64,000 bases of DNA. Source: Microthyrium microscopicum. Its lineage: Eukaryota; Ascomycota; Dothideomycetes; Microthyriales; Microthyriaceae. Numbering within the stretch: the first letter of the stretch is position 1; every line of letters starts with the position of its first letter. Positions 54,099 to 64,000 of the stretch are shown here, piece after piece. The notes beneath the pieces are model-generated. The model was given only the letters and a program-made list of their open reading frames with translations. It was not told the origin of the DNA and searched no databases. Both the position numbers and the translations under genes were made by a program. The stretch spans positions 728,163-792,162 of the forward strand of contig MU004241.1 in NCBI GenBank assembly GCA_010405405.1. Direction: 5' to 3'.

Positions 54099-55484
54099 TA
54101 GTAGAGAGTAAGGATAGAGAAGGTAGAATAAGTAATAATAGAGAAAGTAATAATAATAAAGAGCCTCTTAAAGAGAATAGCCTTAGGGCCTTTAGTTAAA
54201 GTTAGTATTTTTATTTTAGTACTTTATAGTTTATAGTTTTAGCATAGTGTTTAGAGTCTTTGTTTTTTATTTTTGTTCTTTCGTTTAGGCTTTACCTTTA
54301 TTTACTTATTTTGTACTACTTCTTCTCTTCTTTCTTTATTTCTCTTATTTATCTCTTTCTTAGATTTTATCCTTAGGGTTATTATAAGTTATAGATAGTA
54401 TTTATTTAATTGTGTCTAAATAACTTAGACCTAGGCATAAATAGAAATAGATAGTAGTTTTAGCTTAGTATTTAGTAGTATAGTTTTAGTATAGGTATAT
54501 TTCCTAATTAGATAATCTTTTAAAGACTAGGATAGTTATAGTCTTAGGCCTTATCTTATACTATATAGCTATCTAGATATTCTTTATAGTTTATAATTTA
54601 GAGGTCTAATAGTAATCCTAGACGTTAAAGTAATTAGTGACTAAGACTATATAATAATGCTCTTAGTCTAAACTATCCTAGTTATAAGTTCTTATTATCT
54701 TTCTCTATAATAAGGTATATTTAGTTATTAATTGTCCTAATATCTAGGATATAGCTATAAGTAAGTAGCACCTTAGATATTATATTAAACTCTTTTAGTA
54801 TATTTAATAAGAATAACGTGCTAGTTTTATTTAGAGTTTTAGTTACTACTAAGCTTAATCTAAGCTATAGTAGCTATGCTTATTAGACGTTAATATTAAT
54901 AGATTATTTATAAGGGCTAAATGTTTTAAATATATCTATATTTAATAGAATGCTACTATAGGATATTATATCTAACCTATATAGTTTAAATGCTTTTAAC
55001 GTAGCTAGGGGCTATAGTAATATTTTAGAACTAGATAGTCTTACCTTAGTGTTTATAATTAGTCTAATTTATACTAATAGAGAGTATAATACTAATAGAT
55101 TTAACTCTAAGGTAAATAGATAAAGGTATTATAAGTATAATTATAATATAATAATATATAGATAGTATTTATTATTTATATAAGTTAATTTTTCTATTCT
55201 TACTTAGCTTAAGGCGTTTACTATCTAATAACTATATTATTATTTATTATATTAATAGCTTCTAAATCCTCTACTTCTTCTTCTACTATACTAATAGTAG
55301 CTTTTACTTTAACTAGCGCTTTAAAGGCGTAAGCTTTTAGCTATATGTCGTTTTTAGTCTTAAAGGACTACTTTATTTTTAGAATTAAGCTTATTGCCTC
55401 TTCTAGGTATCTAATTGCCTTTTATATTATAAGAATAGTTAGTTATTATGTATACTATAGTAATATAGTTAAGATTTACTTATT

Positions 55485-55512
55485 AGTAGTAGTAGTAGTA
55501 GTAGTAGTAGTA
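55485..55512. repeat. AGT microsatellite
   Basis: About nine AGT units inside the RIP block. Confidence 0.8.
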
Positions 55513-57447
55513 ATAAATAGTTAAAAGTAGCTACTAAATCTATATAGTCTAGATAACTAGAACTTAATAACTTGTCTAATTAGATACTTAATAGTAATAG
55601 GGAAGACCCTAAAGGAGAAGAGGAGATAAGGAATAGCGCTTATAAGGATATATCTATTAGTTTATAATTAAATTAGTACGTAAATAATTTTTTTAGAGGT
55701 ATAAAAGTAGAGTAAAGAATAGAGTGTTGTTATATTTTAGATAAGTTATATTATATAAAGCTCTATGCTATAGTTTCTACTAGAATTCCTTACTATTGTG
55801 TCTTCTATTTATAAGTAAAAGTCTAAAGGTAGTATATATAAAAGTTTATAGGCCTCTTTATATAATTTCTAGCTATATATAGTAGTAAGATTTAACTAGA
55901 TCTTAAGTTAGTTAGGTTAACTATTATAGACTTATAGACTAATTAATAGAGACCTATATAATTATATATTTATATATCTTTTAATAATATAGTAAATTGC
56001 GTCGCTATATAATATTATTAGACTTAATAACTATAAAAGCTAATATTTCTTTATATTAAGTAACTCTAATAAGAATATATTATTTATATTAAATATTATT
56101 TAGTATAAGCTTCTTATATTTTAATAAGCTAGTAGTATATAATAAAGGGATATAGAGATTTAGGTAGTTTCTATATATAGTAAAGCCGTATAGAGGTTTC
56201 TATAAGTATTATATATATATCTAAGAGCGTAAGAGGTCTAATTTAGACTATAGTCTAGAGAAGTTAGAGTAAAACCTTCCTATAGTATATACGAAGTATT
56301 CTAAAGGCTAAATTAGGGTATTATTATAGTAGTAAAGCGTACTAAAAGCTATGCTAAGGCGTATTAGTCTTAGATAAAAGTAAGTATTATAATAAATTAA
56401 TTCTTACTATATATATATACTAGTAAATAATATCTAATAAGGTAGAGTAAGAAATATAACAAAATTAATATATTGTATATAATTTAATACTAAATGTTAG
56501 AAAATAACTTAATTAGGAAGCCTAAAGCAATAGATACTTAGACTTAGTAATGCTTTTATACGTTTAATAGTAAAGGTATTAACTAATAATTATATCTTTT
56601 TATTATATAGTAGGATTACTTTAGCTAAGGGTTAAATTATTTAACTAATAGCTTAATTGCTTTAATTAATAGTAGCTTTATTCTAGCTAATAGTAATAGA
56701 CTATAGCAAAAGTAATTATACTAAGATTATAATATTTAGGCTAGAAAACTTAAATTTTACTATATAAGATAAAGTATATAGGTATAATAAAGGATATATA
56801 ATCTAGACTAGACTTATATATATTACTAATCCTTAATATTAAGCTATTACTTACTTATAAAAAAGATATACTATTATATATAAGACTAGGTTTATATATT
56901 TTACTACTATAGTAATATATACTAGCTAGGTTATTCTAATAATATTAGTATATTATGCTATAAGTTTATATACTCTATTTAAGGCTAATACGCTATAATA
57001 TATAAAGCTAATATAATTAAAGTAGAAGAAGGTTATACTACTATAGTTAAAATAATAATCTATAAAGCTACTATAAATAAGTAAAGTAAGTATATACTAC
57101 TACTATAAAAATATATAATAATAAGGAGATAAAAGTTATATAATTAAGCTAAAGCTAAAGAAGGACATAATAATTATAATAATGTTTTAGTTCTTTCTAG
57201 CTAGAAGATTATATAAAAGTAATATATTAGTAAATAGATGTAATATATAGAGATCCTAAAATAGAATAGTAATTTAAAATAATTATAATACTTAGTATCT
57301 CTAAATAATTAGTAAAGTTATACTACTATATAAGCTAGTAAGCTTTCTAGTTATGCTAGTTACCTAATATAGTAATAGGTAAATAAGTAGCTAAGGCTAC
57401 CCTAAATTTTAGAGTTAATTAAAGCGCTCTATAGAGCTAAAAGATAA

Positions 57448-57516
57448 AGCTAATTAGTAATCTAATAAGCTAATTAATAATCTAATAAGCTAATTAGTAA
57501 TCTAATAAGCTAATTA
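57448..57516. repeat. 20-bp tandem repeat, about 3.5 units
   Basis: The unit AGCTAATTAGTAATCTAATA starts at 57448, 57468 and 57488, with a partial fourth at 57508. One unit has a single change. Confidence 0.85.
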
Positions 57517-60500
57517 TATTAGCCTTTAGTAATTACTCTAAGGCTAGTAGCCTTTATACTAGCCTTATAGACAATTTATAAATAATTACTCCTACTTAAA
57601 TAGTAAGAGTAATAAAGTTATAATACCCTACTATTAGTATTTAAAAGACTTTAGATTTTTACTACGTTCTAGATCTCTTTATCTTCTATTTTCTATCCTC
57701 TACTTAAAAAAATTATTAAAATTAGGCTTTAACTAGCTAATATTCGTCTTCTTTATTAAATTCTCTTATTACTTCGTAGCTTAGCCTTAGGCTTAGCCTA
57801 AATTCTATTAAAAATTATAATATTACCTTAAAATACTAGACTTTTAGTTAAATTATACTCTATTATAATTAGTTAACCTCTATTCTTAATTATAGCTAGT
57901 TAAGCTTATTAATTTAGTAAGCGTCTTAAAGAGTTAGAGATAAGGCTATCCTCTAAATGCCCTTATATAGATAGTAGCTCTAAGGCCTTTAGTAATAAAG
58001 ATAATAATCTTCTTATTCTTAACCTTAATAACCTTAATAATCCTTAGGTACCTATACTCTTATTTCTAAATCTAAAAAAGCTTCTCTAACGTATAATAGG
58101 ATATAATAATAGATTAGATTAATTCTACTTTCCTATAGTATTAAATCTATAACACTCTTTAAAGTAAAGTTATAGAGGGTCTTAATAATTAAGATACTAT
58201 TCTATAATCTAATATTATTAATCTTAATGCCTTCTAGGGGCTTTAAGACCTTATAGACTATAATAATTATTGTCTTAACCTATTTAATAATAATAATAAT
58301 AAAGATATAGTTTCTATTAATTCTAGCTCTACTAATAATAATAATTAGCCTAGAGTGCTATTATCTTTTAGTTACGTTATTTCTTTTTCTAGCTTAGCTA
58401 TTAAGGTTTATCTAAGTAATTAGCTTAACTTAACTCGTGCTACTACCTTCTAGTCTAATAATAATAGTAATAATTTTATTATATTACTATATATTTACTT
58501 AAGTACTATTATAATATAATTTGCTCTAGGTCTAGGTATCTAGTATAAAACTAATAGTATTTCTTATTCTGCTTATACTTTACTATAAGAGCTACTTAGT
58601 CTTATTAACTACGTATAAGTTAATAATATAGCTTTATTACTAAGTATATTATAAAAGTAGGTTATAGGAAAACTACCTTTACTTTAACTTTAAAAAAAGA
58701 ATATCTATCTAATTACTAAGTAATAGCTATCTTGCTATAAATATAAGAAGTATTAACTAGAAGTAATATAGATTATAGAGCCCTTATACTTTTTTAATCT
58801 CTATAAGCTTTTTATTTACCTTCTATTATTATCTATTATATCTAATAAGATCTAGAAAGATATAGCTTAATTTATAGATACTCCTAAGGAGCTTTAGGAG
58901 TTAAATACCTAGGTATTCTTTATCTATACTTTAGGTAGAGTATTTACTTACTATAGTAGTATAAAGAGTAATTCTATATTTCTTTTAAACTTTATTATAT
59001 TTAAGTATAATAATCCTAATTATTTCTATTAGTTTGTTACTTAGATCTAGGATGATAAAGATATAGCGTTTACTAAGCTCTATACTAGCTAAGTCTTAGT
59101 ATTTAGTAAAGATTATTATACTAATCGTAAATATAATAGTAATAAAGGTAATGTTATTCTTAAAGTCTAGTATATATACCTTAGTAATAGTTAGTAGTTT
59201 ACTAATATAGCGTTTAATCCTTCTATAGTTATAGATAAAATAGTTATTATTAAAGATGATACTACTTTTATTTCTAAGTCCTCTATATTATATTAATTTA
59301 GTAATAGTATATTCTATATTAATAAAGAGTATAGTATTAATTATAAACTATTCTTTCCTATTAACTTACGTCCTACTAAAGGTAAAGCTCTTATTAAATT
59401 CTATAAGGATAAGAGAGCTTAGTAGTATATTTATTAGATTTAGAATACTAAATAATAAGAACTTTAGCTCTTCTTTAAGAGCTTACTAATTTATAGTCTC
59501 CTTAAGATTAAGCACTTTAGACGTTAAGTACTTATTAATTAATTTAATCTTAACTAGTATAAAGTTATCTTACTTCCTATTCTTATATTTATTAATAGGT
59601 TTAGTTTATATATAAATATATATTACTTTTTAATAAAAATATATACTATTATTGCTACCTTTTTATTTAAAGAGTAGGCTTATTAATTTAATATCTTTCT
59701 ACTTACCTTAGAACCCTATAGTAGTAGTCTATTAAAGGTTTCTAACGCTCTAAAGTTTATTACTTAACTTAATAAGAAAGTTAAGCTTTAGATTAATAGT
59801 AAGGATATCTTCCTCTATATACTTACTTTATTCTTTATTAGTAACTATTCTTAGTAGAATTTAAACTATAGCTTAATTAGTCTAAGTAAAAACTACTCTT
59901 ATTATATATGCTTTATTACTATAGTTAAACGTATTAATTTAGATTATAATATCTTTAATAATAGCTAGTTCTATTCTAAAGCTATACGTTAACGTAAATT
60001 TATAGATAGTATTATAACTATAATAAAGAAAAAGGTATTCTTTAAAAAGTAGGGTGTTTATAAAAAACCTTTAGCTATTAAGGTACTTGCTCTAGTACTT
60101 AACCTAATTATAAGCTACTTACTAGATCTAGCTTATTCTAAGTATAAGGGTATAATTTTACTTATATATTCTATCTTAATTAAGGCTATTCTTATACTAG
60201 TAGCTCTTACTAACTATGTAAAGATATTATATTTATTTTTGTTTTTTATAAGCTAGCCTTATCTATCTTTTCTAATTTAATATCTTAGGTTATATTACTT
60301 CTTAGAATATGCTTAATAGTTAATTATTACCCCTATTCTACTCTATATCTAGCTTTAAAGCAAATATATTAAGAAGTACTATATTAATGCTTTATAAGAT
60401 ATTATTACTAATAAGGTTACTAATAATAAGAAAGATAAAATTAACTATACTATACTAGCTTATTTCCTTATTACTACGTTTACTAGACTTACTAAGTTTA

Positions 60501-61099
60501 ATATCCTTTTAATAAATAAGTCTATAGCTTAAGAGGTATATAGTATATTTATATAAGATATTTTATAAGCTTATAAAATCCTTTATATCCTTCTTAAAGC
60601 TACTACTATATCTATAGAGTGAAACCTATATAGCTATAACGTTAGCCTTTAAGGCTATAGCAAATCTAATAAACGTAGTAAGACTAGTAAGACTTAAGCT
60701 TTATTTACTTCTAATACTACTTAAGGTTTACGTAGCTCTACTTATAGATCTATAACTATTTTATTTACTAGTACTAGTTATAATAGAGGTTAAGATAGTT
60801 AAGGTTAAGGTTATACTACCTTTTATAGCTAATTAACTACTACTCTAAGTATTCTATAGTTTAATAAACTAAATAATAAAATATCTAAAAATAAAGATAA
60901 GAAAGGAACTATAGCTAATATCCTATTAGAAGCTACTACTTAGGTAGCTAGTATTATAGATCTAGCCTAATAGGAAGTAATAAAGTATAAGATCTATACT
61001 ATTATATAGTATTATAATAAAGCTAAAAAAAGCATCATTATACTAAAAGATTAATTTCTTAGAATTATTCTATAAAACTATTATTATTAGATTCGTCTT

Positions 61100-64000
61100 A
61101 TTAAGATTATTACAACGGTGTAACTTTTAACTAGATATAAGTAATAGCTAGCGCTATAGAGACAAATAAAGATTCATAATAGATAGCTATTATTACTATA
61201 GAGGCTACCTATATTAAAAATAAGGCAATATAGAAACAAAAAGATGACCTAAAACTACTACTTATAAAAGTATAGAGAGGAATTAAAGTACTATTAAGAA
61301 GACTTATATCTAAAAAAGAGGATCTAATACGACTATTCCTTAACTAACTAATAGCTAATTTTATATAACACTACGCGTCCTTTATTATAGTATAAGACTA
61401 TATTAAATAACTAGTATTCTACCTAGCTTTAACTATAAATAAGGCCCCTCTACTAACACGCCTTAAGGCATATCTCAACCAAAAACTTAATATAATTATA
61501 AAGTAAATTATTAAGATTAAAATAACCCCTAACTTCTAAGCAAAGGTTATAAAAAGACCTAACCTACTAATCCTTAACTAAAAAGCCTTCTTTATAAGCC
61601 TAATAATTTAAATTAATATTATAAAAGTAGTTAAAAACATATTAAAGAAAGATAAGTAAAATAAGGTAAAGCTATTTAAAAAGATTAAGAAAATTATCCT
61701 ATAGGTAATAGCTATTAGGCTACTACCTAGTAAAAATATTAATATTATAGTTAATATATAATTAGATAAGGACTATATTTAAAATAGGCTATACTAGGTA
61801 GGCTTAAATAAAGTCTAAGTCCTATAATAAGACTATTTAGTAGAGATCTTAAGAGCTTTACTTAAACTAAATATAGCCTATAGTAAGAATATAAATAATA
61901 GTAAACTAATTAAAGAACTAGTTAATAGAAACAAGATAAGGTTTAAATACCTAGAGATAGAAATAGTCTAGTAACTTTATAAAGGCGTAGAGTATAAATA
62001 AGCAAAAGAAGAACTAAAAAAGCATAAGAAAGTATATACTAAGGGATTACTTATGCTATACTACTTAATAATAGTAATAAGAGATAAAGTTATTTAGAAA
62101 AAGTTTATTATTAGAGTAAAGAAGCTCTTTACTAAATTATATAACCTAAAATATACTACTAAATAGTACTTCTACTACTAAGTCTAAGACTATATATAAA
62201 TAGCTTATACTTAGTATAAACTAAACTATAGTAAATATATAAGTAATTATAATACTAGGAACTATACTAGAATAAGCTTAGTCTAATACTCTAACTATAA
62301 AGATAATAAAAGAAGAAGTAAGAAAGAGAAAGAATAAGGCTAGAGATATTACATATAGTAGAAAAATATATATAAAGTATACTAAACTTATTTTAAGAGT
62401 ATAAAAGGATTCTAGGTAGTAAATAAAAGATATATAGAATAGATAAGAGCTATAATACTTACCTAAATTATACTAATCTAGCTTATAAACAATAATAGAT
62501 ATATTATAGTAAATAATATAAAAAAAAGAAAAGTAGAGACTAAGAACCTTAAAAGACTATTAGCATTATAAGAGGTAAAGGATAAAATATATAATAACCT
62601 AGTCTAAGGTACTTAGAGATTAATTATAAGTATATTTAACTTTAATAAAGGTAATAATAGCTTATAAACTATAAGAAATAACGCTCTAGAAGACTAATAA
62701 AGAAATAACTATAAGAAAGTAAGATAAGCTATAAATAACTCTAAGCTAACCTCTAGCAATAAAATAAGCAAAATCTAAATAATAAACTTAAATAAATAGT
62801 ATTAATATTATATAATATAACTATAAGAGATTAAATAAGAGAGAAGTAAAGCTATTCTTTAATTTACTAAATAATACTAAGTAACTAATTATAGCAATCT
62901 AAGACCCTAAAGGAATTATAAAGCTAGGAGAAATATACTACCTTTTTAGCTATACTTTAGCACATAATTAAGATAATTAATTAAGAGTATACTTTATAAT
63001 AAGTAAGGTACTTAATATAAAGAATTAGTAAGTAAGATATTATAACTAATTTATCTTAATACTACGCCTCTAGTATAGGTATATAATACTAATAATTATT
63101 AATATATATAGCAAAGGCCTAATAGTAAGTAACTATAACTATATTATTAAATGCCTAATACTAATAAAGGTAATTAATAAGGTAGAAAAAGAAATCCTAT
63201 TAGTAAGAAACTTTAACTACTACTATTATTAATAAAGAGGCATAGTATTAGCTACTAAACCCTAAGTAAATACCTTACTTTATAATATAATCTAGTAAGG
63301 ACTCTACTTAAGTATACTAGAAGAAGAGCTAACCTATAAGTTATATAAAGGAAAAAGAGTAAAAGTAGTAAAGATAATAATTAACCTTACGTTTATATTC
63401 TAATTCCTTTAAAAAAGACTAGAGTTCTATAGCCTAGTTAATACCTAAGTACTAATAAAAGATTATATCCTAGTACTAATCTAGCTTACCTTAAGATAAG
63501 AAAAGTATATACTAAAAGTATAATATAATATATAAAAACTAGATATAAAATAATTTATTAAATATATAAATAATAGCTTATAAAATACTAAAGATATATT
63601 AATAGAGACCCTATATAAGGTAATAATAAAAGTACTAAAGATTTACTACCTAAAAGTAAAACCCTTAAAGTAAGCTTTATATAAGTAATTACTTATAACT
63701 ACTTTACTAATATAAAGGAAGCGCTACGTAAAAAGAAGATACTTCTAAATAAAGAATAACTAAGATAAGTATATATATAAATTAGTTATAGCCTAACTAA
63801 GGAAATCTCTACGCTAGAATAAAGTAATATTTTAGCAAACCTTTATAGAAGAGATTATAAAGGATTATAAACACTATAAAAACTAAGGCTTATAAAGAAT
63901 AAGTAAGTAGATAAAAGCTAAAGTAAGTAAATTAAAGAAAGACTTATACCTACTAGCACTTAGATAAATAACTAGTAATAACTATACCTATAATAACTAA
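61100..64000 (+). mobile_element. Degenerate non-LTR (Tad-like LINE) retrotransposon, runs off the window
   Basis: From about 61100 the plus strand becomes A-rich and retains more CpA/TpG, which suggests a different element from its left neighbour. At about 62770-63500 the plus-strand frame, broken by TAA/TAG, still shows the order of an apurinic-type endonuclease: a catalytic-Glu region (near 62900-62960, before RNYKARRNILP), then RNFN near 63204 in place of GDFN, a following histidine-rich region now Tyr-rich, and NLTF. The part before it (61100-62760) would be ORF1. The reverse transcriptase should lie right of 64000. No intact reading frame remains. Confidence 0.6.

Larger units (their letters stand above)
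51880..61100. repeat. RIP-degraded AT-rich repeat block
   Basis: The sequence switches to almost pure A/T with scattered CT, CC, GC and AG steps. CpA and TpG are nearly absent (none, for example, in 55501-55560 or 57001-57060), while TpA is in great excess. This is what C-to-T change at CpA on both strands leaves behind. In-frame TAA and TAG are everywhere, and ATG is rare because TpG is gone. Only one open frame over 60 codons occurs (59256-59489); it is hydrophobic and looks like chance. Stretches such as 60100-61080 keep a protein-like rhythm on the plus strand, but I cannot name the element. No gene is called here. Confidence 0.85.

Noticed and set aside
59256-59489. 77-codon open frame inside the AT-rich block
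   Set aside because: Hydrophobic Leu/Ile/Ser composition, surrounded by dense stops and sequence shaped by RIP; best explained as chance.
1-64000. tRNA genes, rRNA or CRISPR arrays
   Set aside because: No cloverleaf with a GTTCGANNC arm, no rRNA stretch and no spacer-repeat pattern was found by eye; a tRNA scan would settle the first.

Overview
The window is nuclear DNA of a filamentous ascomycete (Pezizomycotina). Several things point there. Genes are split by 45-150 nt GT-AG introns. There are fungal-only families: Zn2Cys6 regulators, a HET-type C-terminal domain, Grr1, Rcf1 and a fungal-type Hsp30. There is also a 12 kb AT-only block with the mark of repeat-induced point mutation (RIP). 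A leotiomycete is my best guess, from gene style only; I cannot name a species.

Layout. 1-51.9 kb is a gene-dense, GC-balanced euchromatic segment with 24 protein genes that I can model. In order: a partial SDR dehydrogenase; a tail-to-tail AIG2/gamma-glutamylcyclotransferase-like gene; an AAA ATPase; a large Unc13/Munc13-type C2 protein; a short bHLH factor; the histidine methyltransferase Hpm1; a SET lysine methyltransferase; a 4 kb gene-free stretch leading into the F-box/LRR protein Grr1; a Rad51-family paralog; complex I subunit NDUFS5 (three exons, first only 28 nt); an MFS transporter; a small disordered protein; a Zn2Cys6 factor; a secreted beta-lactamase-like protein; a protein with an internal zinc cluster; a dienelactone hydrolase; an Hsp30-type small heat-shock protein with heat-shock elements; a MetX-like alpha/beta hydrolase; a membrane protein with an orphan HET C-terminal domain; a DHA1-type MFS transporter; a secreted SGNH hydrolase; Rcf1; a second Zn2Cys6 factor; and RPAP1/Rba50. 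Housekeeping genes dominate 3-23 kb and 45-51.5 kb. The 25-45 kb middle is more accessory (hydrolases, transporters, regulators), has wider spacers and holds most of the small transposons.

Four members of one MITE family sit in intergenic promoter space (10.4, 25.8, 37.9 and 40.6 kb). Three have 6-7 bp target duplications that can be read directly. A different short inverted-repeat element lies at 33.3 kb. No tRNA, rRNA or CRISPR was seen, and there is no obvious polyketide or peptide synthetase cluster.

From about 51.9 kb to the end the composition switches abruptly to an AT-rich block almost without CpA or TpG. It consists of ruined transposons; the right 2.9 kb is a non-LTR retrotransposon whose endonuclease region can still be traced.

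The most unusual coding feature is in RPAP1: seven evenly spaced copies of an R-(K/R)-V-S-F motif, each matching the RVxF docking consensus of protein phosphatase 1, in a ~47-residue repeat array. Also worth a look are a 683-nt ATG-free leader before Grr1, two 51-nt introns whose retention keeps the frame, and several genes that converge with only 5-60 bp between stop codons.
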